Positions 11,101-19,619 of a DNA stretch of 64,000 nucleotides are shown here, piece by piece. The notes beneath the pieces were generated by a model. It made no database searches. It worked only from the letters and a program-made list of their open reading frames with translations, and was not told the DNA's origin. Numbering within the stretch: the first letter of the stretch is position 1; the number at the start of each line of letters is the position of its first letter. The stretch is from Nematostella vectensis (lineage: Eukaryota > Cnidaria > Anthozoa > Actiniaria > Edwardsiidae), in contig NC_064047.1 of the NCBI RefSeq assembly GCF_932526225.1, forward strand, positions 5,331,501 to 5,395,500, given 5' to 3'. The position numbers were made by a program, and so were the translations under genes.

Positions 11101-13613
11101 TTTTGCCCTTGCAGTATTTGAAAAAATCATAATTCTCGTCCACATGGAGACGAAATCTCGCAAGAAGGAGAAGGTAGGTAGTAAGTGTGTAGGTAAGTAA
11201 GTCTGTAAGCAAGTTAGTCTCTAAGTAATTAATTAGCAAGTAAGTAAGTAAGTACGCAAGTCTGTAAGTAAGTTTGTAAGTAAGCCTGTAAGTAAGTATG
11301 TCTGTAAGTAAGTGGCTTTTAAAGAGTACACTTTTTTAATCAATCAATGAAAATTGTGCACAAAAAACTGCATTGTTTTGTTTTCAGAGCTCTTCACACA
11401 AACTTTCAGAGGAGATCAAGTTTAAGTTCTTGATCCCTGTGACGTCACTGGTGTTGCGTGACCACTGCTGGGCGAACGACAGTGAGTGTATTCACGTGTT
11501 GTCACTTGGTCAGTGAGTGTATTCACGTGTTGTCACTTGGTCAGCGAGTGTATTCACGTGTTGTCACTTGGTCAGTGAGTGTATTCACGTGTTGTCACTT
11601 GGTCAGCGAGTGTATTCACGTGTTGTCACTTGGTCAGCGAGTGTATTCACGTGTTGTCACTTGGTCAGCGAGTGTATTCACGTGTTGTCACTTGGTCAGT
11701 GAGTGTATTCACGTGTTGTCACTTGGTCAGTGAGTGTATTCGCGTGTTGTCACTTGGTCAGTGAGTGTATTCACGTGTTGTCACTTGGTCAGTGAGTGTA
11801 TTCACGTGTTGTCACTTGGTCAGCGAGTGTATTCGCGTGTTGTCACTTGGTCAGCGAGTGTATTCACGTGTTGTCACTTGGTCAGTGAGTGTATTCACGT
11901 GTTGTCACTTGGTCAGTGAGTGTATTCACGTGTTGTCACTTGGTCAGCGAGTGTATTCACGTGTTGTCACGTGGTCAGTGAGTGTATTCACGTGTTGTCA
12001 CTTGGTCAGTGAGTGTATTCACGTGTTGTCACGTGGTGCCACCGTCGTTAGGGGATAAATGCGAATTACTAACTCTTAGTTATACCCCTATTTCTCGAAT
12101 ATTTCACAGCCTGTGTGTTGTTCTTACTGCACTGTCTGTCTTTTTGTCGCCCATCCGCCCGTGTTTTTCACTCCATTTTACCATATTATTCTTTGAACCA
12201 CCAATCTGTTACAACAGCATGAACTTCAGTCGTGATAATGATTGAATGTCTTGTTTCCTTAGCGGACACACTTCATTCGTGGGAGCTTGTTAACATCAGT
12301 GATACCACTGAGCTCGGCAAGCAAGAGTGTGCTTATCTCTTCGCAAGCAAGTAAGAACCAACAACAACGCTTTAAAGCAAAACTAAGACCCCGTCCCCAC
12401 GTATCCGTTTTCATAACAAAAAGGTTGCGTTTTCAAAAAGATCCGCGTCCACACGAAGCGTCTTAATTTTGATACGACCCGTCCCCACGAAAACGCAGAA
12501 ACGATACGAAAACGATAACAAGTTCTACAGCGCATGCGTACTCGCGCGCCAAGTGGACTGGACCTGAGTTATCACGCCATCGTTTTCGGAAGCTTCTGTT
12601 TTCGTCCGTCCCCACGACACCGAAAGGGAATCGTTTTCAAATTGTTCCACTCTGGAGATCGTTTTCAAATCGTTCCGTTTTCGGTCATCGTTTTCGCGTT
12701 TCCGTGTGAACGATACCTGTATCCGTAACAAAAAGGTTGCGTTTTCAAACGAAAACGGATACGTGGGGACGGGGTCTTAGTAAGGCAGCGGTGTCATACT
12801 ATAAGGTCACGCGTTAAGACTGTCATGGTCACTCCTCCCCTTCCCCCTCTTCCCCAAACGAGGGTGTGGTCCAATGGATGTCTCATTTCCCCTTTTGTGG
12901 AGAGTTTTTCTGCCGATAAAGTAGCCATGTAATGAGATTTTGTGCGTATTTACTTATGTAATCTGTCTAGGGGCGTAGCAAGGATTTTTAACAGGAGGGG
13001 GCCCAAAAAGCCCATATAAGACATTTTCTCCTGTATTTTAGGTAGTGTCTCGTGCATTTATGGCAGCTGGAATAGGGGGGAGGGGGGGCTGGACCCTAGC
13101 TACGCCTCTGCTGTCATAAATTTTCATATTCACTGGCAGCATATAATTACAGCTAGAAAAGCTTCTTTTTGGATCCATAGAACTGCAGGAGAAAAGCGAG
13201 AAATGGTTCGTAGCATCAAGGAAGCGATCAAAAGGGGAATCAGGGCTGGGTCCACGGCCTCTACCATCCGCTCACACAATAGTTTCCGCCGGACCGACAC
13301 CAGTCGGCCTCAAGCACCCCCCCTGAAACATACAGCCATCCGTAGCCTGAGCGCCTCAACCAACGAGGCGGAAGGGGGGAACTTTCTCCGAATAAACGAC
13401 AACAACCTCTTACGCCGGTCGTTCAGTCATAACCCAGAGGAGGCAAAGACCAGAAGGACGTCCTTAGTGGAACACGAACACAAGCAGTACCTCTCGTTAC
13501 TGGGCGTGGTCGGATCCCACTCCCAAGAGAACATCCCGGAGAGTGTGGAACAGAGAGTCGTGGTGGTTCATAAAGATGACAGTCCAAAACAACTGGAGAT
13601 TGGCTCTTATTGA
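5147..13613 (+). CDS. TIAM1: TIAM/Still-life family Rac guanine-nucleotide exchange factor, C-terminal half (11 exons)
   Basis: Exons by splice consensus and continuous frame: 5147-5215, 5785-5910, 6426-6534, 7644-7738, 9185-9266, 9648-9760, 10361-10514, 11115-11173, 11388-11481, 12263-12350, 13181-13613, with TGA at 13611-13613. They join without frame breaks into 473 codons. Residues about 1-195 are a DH (RhoGEF) domain, starting [16 protein letters not shown] and containing [31 protein letters not shown] and VATHINEMQ, the conserved DH helices of TIAM proteins. Residues about 199-345 fit the following PH domain. The last ~130 residues are a Ser/Arg-rich tail that I cannot align. TIAM proteins catalyse GDP/GTP exchange on Rac at the membrane. 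The N-terminal PH, Ras-binding and PDZ parts and the first DH helix are not seen and must lie upstream or in unrecognised exons. The last exon carries a 3' tandem duplication (see 13486-13745). I cannot tell a TIAM1 from a TIAM2 orthologue. Confidence 0.93.
6114..6280. mobile_element. MITE with long terminal inverted repeats, intronic
   Basis: The left arm begins GGCCGTTCCAGCTATAAG and the right arm ends CTTATAGCTGGAATGGCC. The arms stay complementary, with gaps, through GCGCGCGCAT and the CAACTACC / GGTAGTTA blocks almost to the centre, so the 167-bp element folds into one hairpin. It has no coding capacity and lies in the intron before the third TIAM exon of the window. Confidence 0.75.
6540..6830. 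repeat. intronic dispersed repeat, copy 1 (related copy at 7745-8040)
   Basis: Shares in order ATTACTGCGG, TTCTTGAAGC / CTCTTGAAGC, CACTGAAATGGTTTC, AATCACGCCA and AAAAATCACCA with the sequence that starts the next intron at 7745. Both copies begin a few bases inside a splice donor. Confidence 0.7.
6908..7081. mobile_element. poly-G-bearing MITE, 'GCCGTAGCAGG' family
   Basis: Starts GCCGTAGCAGGCCTCGA and ends GGCCCTGTAGTAC (imperfect inverted ends). It contains two long G runs (about 6927-6946 and 7030-7041) and the TTTCTTAATAATTTT block that is also present near 34.95 kb. It is non-coding. Confidence 0.6.
7187..7555. repeat. 61-bp tandem array, 6 copies
   Basis: The 61-bp unit (TTATACTTTTACTTTTTAGA, then a T/A-rich stretch, then GAGCGCGAAGCACTCTAGCA) is repeated six times and nearly identical apart from the first unit. 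Each unit contains the GAGCGCGAAGCACTC dyad. It lies in the intron before exon 7644-7738. Confidence 0.95.
7745..8040. repeat. intronic dispersed repeat, copy 2
   Basis: Partner of 6540-6830, with the same ordered blocks. Here the donor of exon 7644-7738 (CCAG/GTAGAG) is followed almost at once by the repeat. The translation running through it is not credible coding sequence. Confidence 0.65.
8312..9073. mobile_element. Mutator-like DNA transposon with ~70-bp TIRs and 9-bp target duplication
   Basis: The 762-bp element is bounded by CCTGAGCGC at 8303-8311 and 9074-9082, a perfect 9-bp direct repeat. The left end TTCCCTGCTAGCAGAGGCCT is matched by the complement of the right end (one mismatch in the first 17). 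The similarity continues for about 70 bp through TGGCTGGCGTTCGC. Long TIRs plus a 9-bp duplication are typical of Mutator-like elements. No transposase is present, so it is non-autonomous, but it carries an open frame (next entry). Confidence 0.85.
8489..8752 (+). CDS. short ORF captured inside the Mutator-like element
   Basis: The 87-codon frame includes [16 protein letters not shown], a CxxC zinc-finger-like start, followed by a predicted helical stretch ([20 protein letters not shown]). After the stop at 8750-8752, coding-like sequence continues in a nearby frame as far as a second Cys/His cluster (HACASHCG, about 8883-8906), so the frame looks broken. It could be part of an old transposon protein or a captured host exon. 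I do not recognise the family and assign no function. Confidence 0.35.
   Translation: MSQIINQTLQSTVQFQSPKTSLKRLNSKHSEDEFCLVCGINSKTSGQASFFNVNIAQLDSKKMLQNFLVKKLILEEFSKAVNGRLTR
9523..9592. mobile_element. very short inverted-repeat fragment, 'GCGTACCCAGG' superfamily
   Basis: The left AGCGCGTACCCAGGAATCCC and the right CCCCCTGTGTTCGCGCCTGG are imperfect inverted ends around about 30 bp of interior. It lies just before the exon at 9648. Confidence 0.4.
9808..9940. mobile_element. MITE, 'GCCGTAGCAGG' family, 133 bp
   Basis: Begins GCCGTAGCAGGGGGTGGGC and ends CCTACTACGGC, forming a TIR. The interior (AATATTTTCAAAAATTATAA, AGGAAATGACC) is shared with 45838-46013. It lies in the intron after exon 9648-9760. 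Confidence 0.75.
10030..10185. mobile_element. MITE-like inverted repeat (TTAGACAGCA ends)
   Basis: ACTTAGACAGCAAGTTTTAG on the left faces TTGTGCTGTCTAAATCAT on the right, with ACGAC / GTCGT blocks complementary inside. It is non-coding. Confidence 0.5.
10190..10344. mobile_element. MITE hairpin with CAGGCCCTGTG arms
   Basis: The left arm (GCCCATTTCCGAATTACGCT ... AAAGAAAAGCTTTAAAT ... CAGGCCCTGTG) is complementary to the right arm (CACAGGGCCTCG ... GAAGCTTTTCTTTGAGAGCA ... TTTGTAAATGGC). A related AACTTTAAATTCCAGGCCCTG block recurs in every unit of the EGF array. Confidence 0.65.
10555..10995. repeat. degenerate GTGACATCGTGACTATGTGAC tandem array
   Basis: About 440 bp of diverged units built from GTGAC(C/A)(G/T)TGA words. 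There is no strict period and no coding sense. It is followed at 11172-11310 by a (GTAA)n microsatellite. Confidence 0.85.
11172..11312. repeat. (GTAA)n microsatellite
   Basis: AAGTAAGTAAG / AGTCTGTAAG words repeat directly after the donor of exon 11115-11173. Many of the words are themselves GTAAGT, the splice-donor consensus. Confidence 0.85.
11482..12035. repeat. 31-bp minisatellite, about 18 copies, beginning at a splice donor
   Basis: Unit GTGAGTGTATTCACGTGTTG + TCACTTGGTCA (31 bp), about 18 nearly identical copies differing mainly at GTCAGTG/GTCAGCG. The first unit's GTGAGT is the 5' splice site of TIAM exon 11388-11481, so every GTCAGTGAGTG unit recreates a donor-like site. Because 31 is not a multiple of three, three shifted copies of the same peptide appear in the open frames. 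These are artefacts. Confidence 0.95.
12383..12780. mobile_element. MITE with AAGACCCCGTCCCC terminal inverted repeats
   Basis: The left end CTAAGACCCCGTCCCCACGT and the right end ACGTGGGGACGGGGTCTTAG are exact complements over 20 bp, with ATCCGTTTTC / GAAAACGGAT inside and a further AACAAAAAGGTTGCGTTTTC block near both ends. If the element starts at AGACCCC, it is flanked by TA on each side. It lies in the last TIAM intron. The open frames inside it come from the hairpin. Confidence 0.8.
12970..13112. mobile_element. G-rich MITE with GGGCGTAGCNAGG ends
   Basis: AGGGGCGTAGCAAGGATTTT on the left faces ACCCTAGCTACGCCTCTGCT on the right, with G-rich interior flanks. It belongs to the CGTAGC/CGTACC inverted-repeat superfamily found across the window. 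Confidence 0.6.
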
Positions 13614-13745
13614 TCAACATGGTGTATCTATCCCTGTTGGGTGTGGTCGGGTCCCACTTACAGGGGAACATCCCGGAGAGTGTGGAACAGACGTGGTGGT
13701 TCACAAAGATGACAGTTCAAAGCAACTGGAGATTGGCTCTTGCCG
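13486..13745 (+). repeat. tandem duplication of the TIAM C-terminal coding end
   Basis: 13486-13610 (encoding [19 protein letters not shown] ... QLEIGS) is repeated at about 13620-13742 with an offset of 133-137 bp. The second copy lies beyond the stop codon. It has lost about 4 nt inside the GAACAGAGAGTCGTGG block, so it is out of frame relative to the first. The 3' UTR therefore contains a decayed copy of the last ~40 codons. Confidence 0.85.
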
Positions 13746-14539
13746 CCACCAGAACTCAGTATTCAACCCCGTCATCCGCTTGAATCTCAGGACGATTGCG
13801 TATCGTTATGTCTGATGTATATATTTTTATATATGTATGTATTATAGAGCTATTATGTATGACTATTTTTATAGGCTCTTTAAAGAAGCCGAGATGTGAC
13901 TATATCATCACATGCTCGGAGACTCAGTGGCCTCGAGTAACCGCTGGATCCCCAAGCACGATATATTATTGTACAAAACAAAATTAAAATGGACAAATGA
14001 GTTTGTATGTGCTGTTTGTGGTTGAAGCTTGTTACTGCCATTTCTGGCTTCCATTATTCAAACAAGCGGAATAACACAATTGTTGCTTTTTGATTGGTTA
14101 AAGCCTGACGGAGAGTTTGCGTGGATAGAAACCATTCCAGTGCTAGGCCATGAAAACGCTTTCAGAAATAAGAATATAGGAAGTCAAACGGCAATTTAAA
14201 CACGAGGTTCCGCTATAAAAGGGAAAGCTCCTCCCACTCCCGATCCCGAATTTGCGATTATAATCATAACACTGCCAAGCTAGCAGTCACAAATTATAAT
14301 TCTCCTATAAAATTGTTTATCTCTGAGCCTCAGTCGGCTGGAATAAAACTATTTTTGCACAAGACAGTTGCGTGTGTAAAGAGATTGATAAATTAGTGAT
14401 TTGATGTCCACTCACGTTTTCGGTGCAAAATTTTAAATTATACGCTATCCATAATCTAACGCATCTGCATAAATTATTATTTCGCTGTGATGAAAATGTT
14501 TGTATGTTAGAGTGCGCAAAGCTTGGTATAACATTAATT
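13746..14539. other. 3' UTR and intergenic sequence after TIAM
   Basis: No gene recognised. A candidate polyadenylation hexamer AATAAA occurs at about 14342 (GGAATAAAACT). It is otherwise unremarkable AT-rich sequence. Confidence 0.5.
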
Positions 14540-14544
14540 TACTT

Positions 14545-15430
14545 TATTATATCCGGTGGAATGGCGCACCCTGATTAGCTGTTGAGCGGTCCGGATCCTC
14601 ATGTAAAGACCTCGGTCGTTAGAAAAAATTTTCCGGACCGACGACTCTCACTCGAAAAAATCAACAACACTGTAATAGCAAGTTTTAGCCACTTTTCTGT
14701 AAGGATGAGTTTCAATAGTTATATTCAGACAGTGCGTTTATTAAATACTTAAGCTTACTTATCTTATTTATTTTTTCCGTAATATAATTTCCACTTTTGT
14801 TCACCTTTCTTCAACAGTTGCTTCTGAGAGTTTCGCTGATGTTCGTGAAGATTTTGTTCGCAATGACCATTCAGTGAAATCTAGTTCGTATCCCCACACA
14901 ATGCTTTTAATCATTCACAAATGCAGAACTTCTTATTAAAGACATCCTCTGAATTTTTACCAACAATTTTGTGAAATAATTTAGTCCCAATTGATCGTCG
15001 CTTTCCACTCTAATTGATCGTAGAGATGTTATCATTCACTTGAATTCTCCACAGACAGTAAGATATATTCACTAAAATACTTCTCTTGAAAGAAGATACA
15101 CTATGCAGGTAAATTCCTCGAGTGATTTGCCTTTATTCCCGGTATATCCCCCCGTGACGATATTTGCTACCTTTTTTATCGCAAATAAAATTTCATCAAA
15201 CTTGAAATTGCCGAGCGCGTTGCAAGAGTTGCAAAATCATTATGGCGGGAAATTGTCATGACACAGGTAGTTGGAAGACGATTTTCCCTAAAGGAAAAAA
15301 AAATAAAGAAAGGATGTTTAAATGTGTCGGTAAAATCGGCGGAAAAAGCAATTTTCTATGGTCATTTTACAAATCGACAAATCAATTATTTCGAGCTTTG
15401 GAGTTGAGCACTCGTGGCTTGTAAATCCAG
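14545..15430. repeat. dispersed repeat, copy 1 (second copy at 44825-45435)
   Basis: Shares long blocks with 44.8-45.4 kb in the same orientation: GGTGGAATGGCGCAC, GCTGTTGAGCGGTCCGGATC, GTTGCTTCTGAGAGTTTCGC, CAATGACCATTCAGTGAAAT, CAATTGATCGTCGCTTTCCA and GGAGTTGAGCACTCGTGGCT. No long open frame is conserved. The family is unidentified and the ends were not defined. Confidence 0.8.
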
Positions 15431-15953
15431 AAAGAAAGGGTTTCTTATTTCAATCAGCAGCATAGCCTAGGTTTCCTTCCCGCGCAAATATTTTAAAAAG
15501 CCATGTAATAAATAACTTATTTACTTTGGTTTAGAATATGAAATTTTAATCTATCGCTCAGAGCTATTGTTCTGACATGTTGACTCATTGACGGCTGACA
15601 AGAGACCATGATGTAAGAGAACGAATCCCCCATATTAGGGTATGTTCAAATGATGACGTCCGTAAAAACTATTTTTAGAACAAGCAGTTATTTTTAGATA
15701 CGTCTCTGATTGGTTAGCGCTCACGTTTCCTAGCAACAAGAGTCTTACGCGCGATCACATCTTGAGCAATGTGATCCGGCAATAGGGACTTTAAGAACCG
15801 AAAACGCAGCGACGTGGAAAACCCCAGGACCGTCGGAGGCATGGAGCGAGGACCGCGTCTCAAACGCGGGAAACTTGAAGTTTAGATGCAACAGGCGACG
15901 CGCCCGCTACTTTACTTGTCAACAAAAAGCTGCTTTTCCGGTAGCTTCAAAAA

Positions 15954-16983
15954 ATGTCAAAAAACTCGTTTAAAGCTGTACAAGAATCTTTGCTCTTCTC
16001 CCTGGAAGAACGAATTATAGACAAAGAGGAATTTGCTGTCCTTTTCGAAGAATACACGCCGCAAAACCTGCCTTTTTGCCACTGGGACTACGAAGAATTT
16101 TGTCTGGAAAATAAAGATCCCGCTGAGTGCAAGGCCGACTTTAGATTTGAAAAGAGAGATATTCCTTTGCTCGTAGATGCTTTACAAATGCCAGATACGT
16201 TTACATGTGTTAACGGCACGGTTTGTGATGCAACAGAAGGGCTGTGTGTCGTGCTGAAGCGGTTTGCTTATCCTTGCAGATTGTCAGACATGATTTCCAT
16301 ATTCGGTAGATCAGTGCCAGAGCTCAGCATGATTTGCAATGAAGTGACTGAATGGATCTACAATGCTCACCACCACCGTACAACAGAGTGGAACAACTTT
16401 ATCCTGTCCCCCAATTCATTGCAAACATATGCTGATGCAATTCACAACAAAGGTGCAGCCTTGGATAATTGCTTTGGCTTTGTAGATGGGTCAGTTCGCC
16501 CAATAACAAGACCAGGATTGAATCAGAGAGTTGTTTACAACGGACACAAGCGTGTACACGCTCTCAAATACCAGTCTGTTGCATTGCCCAATGGGCTCAT
16601 CGGCCAACTATTTAGACCAGTAGGTGAGATATTTATCCGTATGTTTTATCAGTGAATGGTATATCAAGTTTAGAAAAAAACACAGCACAAAAACCAAGAA
16701 CCCACCCACTCCCTTTTTACAAAAACTTTGGAGGGGGTGGATACAGGGGTGTTTGATGTCCAATCCTCTGTTTTTAGAGGGTAAAGGGTGATTTATGCAT
16801 TCATAAGTATGCAGTTTACTAATGTTAACTTTTCTTTTTTTAGAGGGAAGGATGCATGATGCAAGAATGTTGGCAGTCTCAGGATTGTACGACAGCTTGG
16901 CACAACATGCTTTTTCTCCAGCTGGTCAAGAAATGTGCATCTATGGGGATCCAGCATACCCCCTACACAATTTTTCAATTTAG
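15954..16983 (+). pseudogene. PIF/Harbinger transposase (DDE superfamily), C-terminally truncated
   Basis: Exons 15954-16623 and 16844-16983 join in frame (GTA G/AG GGA) to a 269-residue protein. Visible features are the FGFVDGS motif with the first catalytic Asp at residue 178, the ALPNGLIG strand, the VEGRMHDARML motif (residues 223-233) and YGDPAYPL with the second catalytic Asp at residue 259. The frame stops five codons after that motif, so the final catalytic Glu and the C-terminal helices are missing and no candidate follows downstream. In intact relatives these enzymes cut and paste the element. This copy should be inactive. Start chosen: the first ATG after the left TIR. Confidence 0.88.
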
Positions 16984-17214
16984 CCTAAATAGTTTTTTTT
17001 ATAATTCAAGAAAATTTAAGCTACCAAGGTTTCTCAAAATAGGTTCTTGTATCTTGATATTTGACTCAGATGAATAAATTAAATTTGCAAAAAATATGTC
17101 TAAATATCACCTTCTCATACAATACAGTGCATTTATTGTAAAACAGGTAACTATGCTCTTGTAAAATTTAAAAACTAGAAAGTAAACAGTTTCTTCATGT
17201 CATATATCAAATAC

Positions 17215-17580
17215 TTATTTGTTCAACATTTTCCCCATTACTCCTATGAACTGTTGCATCATGAGCATTTGTTGCTGCTGGAGTTGCTGCTGCTGGAGTT
17301 GTTGCTGCTGGAGTTGCTGCTGCTGGAGTTGTTGCTGCTGGGGTTGTTGCTGCTGTTGTTGTTGCTGTTGCTGTACCATAGCTTGCATCATTTCTGTATT
17401 CTTTTGCTGCAATTGTAGTTGTTGTTGTTGCATTTCCTTTTTCATGTTGAGCTCCTTTTCTCTAAGTTCACTGTTTTTGTCAGCTCTCTCTTTCAAAAAC
17501 TCAATTGCATCTCCTCCCTTCCTTCTTTGTCGCTTAGGTTTTACATCCACATCACCCTCTCTGAAATCTCTCTTCTTTGT
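17215..17580 (-). pseudogene. C-terminal exon of Harbinger partner (Myb/SANT-like) protein, poly-Gln coiled coil
   Basis: On the minus strand, after a CAG acceptor at 17581-17583, an open exon of 121 codons runs to a stop at 17215-17217. It reads TKKRDFREGDVDVKPKRQRR, a basic nuclear-signal-like start, then a helical FLKERADKNSELREKELNMKK segment, a long Gln/Leu-rich coiled coil built from CAG/CAA codons, and a short end MQQFIGVMGKMLNK. The position and layout match the DNA-binding partner protein of Harbinger elements. The SANT-like DNA-binding exons were not found, so the gene appears to have an internal deletion. Confidence 0.6.
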
Positions 17581-18302
17581 CTGTGACAGTCGACCAGTAC
17601 ATGATCACATTGCTGTGTAAAAAAAATTGTTATTGCAACATGCACACCATTATATCCCTGATAGAATGTTTTTAAACATTATCATTTTATTCAATATTTA
17701 AAAACAAAAAATATTTAAAAACATATTGAATTAAAATATTGAATAAAAAGCCCTACGGCGAACTTGTGTGACTTTCCAAACACAATCAAATATGACTGAG
17801 AAAAATGAAAACAAAGTTTGCAAGACAATAAAGATAGATCAAAATACATATTTAAGCTTTCAATTAATGTGGGCCATGATGATAAAATTTAGATAATTAA
17901 ATAAAAGCAAAATAAAGTGTAAACTTTTTTGTCCAATCTATCAGTGTTGCACATGAGTGTTGACAACATGTTTGAACCTTTTTTTTACAAATTATTGACA
18001 AATTGAATCAAGGTAAAACAACAAAATCAGAACCCAAAACTTCAGTACATTCACGTATAAATAGAAGTTATTTCCGATAAAATTAGTCTGGTAGACCCGA
18101 TAAAAAATTTACTTTACTTAAGTTAATTAAACTTTAAAATATCTTACTTATAAAAAAAGGATGGCTTTTCAAATGGGTATTTTACGCTCCGTTATGTAAT
18201 AAGCTAAACAGTATAGCCTACGTTAATTAGAAATCCACGAGAAGTTATGACAGAAGAACATAGAAAATACACTATAGATTCAAAGATAATGAGATGACAT
18301 AC

Positions 18303-18343
18303 TTTAAAGGTTTGTCCTTTGCATCTCGCACGTTTGATGCCAT
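18303..18343 (-). pseudogene. first coding exon of the Harbinger partner protein
   Basis: On the minus strand, ATG at 18343 opens MASNVRDAKDKPLK and ends at a GTATGT donor (18297-18302). It lies about 310 bp inside the right TIR, where the second Harbinger gene is expected to start. No exon linking it to 17580-17215 was recognised between them. This is a low-information call based on context. Confidence 0.4.
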
Positions 18344-18658
18344 GGTTGAACACACCTGCTAAGAAAAAAAACGTTCATTTTTAATCAAAAATCGATTCCC
18401 TTGACTTCTGTAAAACCTCTACCTCTAGAAAAAGCAATACACTTCACATACATAATGAAAAAATATTTGGAATACGCTTCCTTTCTATTAAAAGTATCGC
18501 TGAATACTCACGTTTTCTACAGCACTTCAAAACTCGATTCGTCGCGTTCCCGCCAAGAAGAGAGAACTTCATGCGCATGCGCTGTTGGGCAAAATGTGAA
18601 AAAAACACTTCCGGTCGCGTCCTAGACCCGCCGCGTTCTCGGTTCTTAAAGTCCCTAA

Positions 18659-19420
18659 TGATGTTTCGGAAATCTTTTTGACCGAAAATACCTTCCTTTT
18701 TTACGAACGCTCTAAAAATGATCTTCCATAGAGTACGCTGGAGCCAATCAACCGTTTCTGGGACATTGAAATGCATAAAGTGCATGATTTTAGGCTCTGG
18801 GATCAACTTCCCCAGTAAAAGTTTTCACTGCTGATTCGCAAATTGCTTATAACACAACAATCAATCATAAATCTGTGTTTACAAAACACAATTCTCTTCC
18901 AATTCCCTTTTAATGAAAAAGTTTGGACCATCGAACGACGTTTCTATGACTTGACTTGATATGCAAAAGCCTTTTTGGTAACTTCCTAAGTATTGACATG
19001 CTACATCATATTACATGGGCAAGGCGGACCAGTCTCGTACCCAGACACCGTGCGATGCATTTTGGGAAGGTTGAATAACCAAAACTGCGAAGTAAACTTC
19101 AAAAAAGACTTTTTTTCCTGATTTTCTGAAAAATCTTCAAAACAAGATTGCCACTTGTATTTCAAGATAAGTGTGCTTCTTTGATGTTTATGTATCTATT
19201 TACGGTAACTCTTAGATGGAAATTTACCCATTTTACAACATGCAATATTGATGAGGAAATTTGTATAAACAGTGTCAAAAATATTTATATTTAGAATCGG
19301 GTCATTCGCAAAGCTTTGTCAAATATATGTCAAAGCCATTCCCCCCCCCGAAAACGTGTTTTTTTTCTTTTTTTCAAACAAAAACTTAAACGAAATATGT
19401 GTTTTTTTAAACTCTTTTAT
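18659..19420. other. intergenic, nothing recognised
   Basis: AT-rich sequence between the Harbinger element and the left edge of segmental-duplication copy 1. A short TCTCGTACCCAGACACCG stretch (about 19033) resembles the ends of the MITE at 47224. Confidence 0.4.
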
Positions 19421-19619
19421 TAACGCGAAAAACAAAATTATTATCAAAATTATTAGCATACACCATAGCACCCACTGAGGATTTGTTCTTCAACACATTT
19501 GCTCTTTATGACTCCTACTGGGTGTTCGCTAGCAAGTTCTTAAGGCCATTTGTTAGACGTTTTTAAAAACTTCAGCAGGTGAATAGGGCGTAATACACTT
19601 CTCAAGTCTTGACGGTGCG

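Larger units (their letters stand above)
15784..18655. mobile_element. PIF/Harbinger-type DNA transposon, 2.87 kb, internally degraded
   Basis: The termini AGGGACTTTAAGAACCGAAA (left) and the complement of the right end (AGGGACTTTAAGAACCGAGA) form a TIR of about 28 bp with two mismatches. Both sides are flanked by AAT (15781-15783, 18656-18658), a 3-bp target duplication. Three base pairs is the size usual for Harbinger, although the classic target is TWA. The element has the standard two-gene layout: a DDE transposase on + and a coiled-coil partner protein on -, transcribed toward each other. Both genes are incomplete. Confidence 0.88.

Noticed and set aside
11458-12058. Repetitive + strand proteins (SVFTCCHLV... 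motifs) and the idea of a CRISPR-like array
   Set aside because: The 31-bp tandem repeat has no unique spacers and lies in an intron of an animal gene. The frames are repeat artefacts.
13543-13815. Second open frame overlapping the TIAM tail
   Set aside because: It is the out-of-frame reading of the duplicated C-terminal segment.
17197-17620. + strand Leu/Cys-rich frames over the CTG repeat
   Set aside because: Antisense of the poly-Gln coiled coil, which fits the Harbinger partner protein in layout and frame.
18444-18806. 120-codon minus-strand open frame across the right Harbinger TIR
   Set aside because: It runs through the TIR and into flanking DNA. No recognisable motif, so probably chance.
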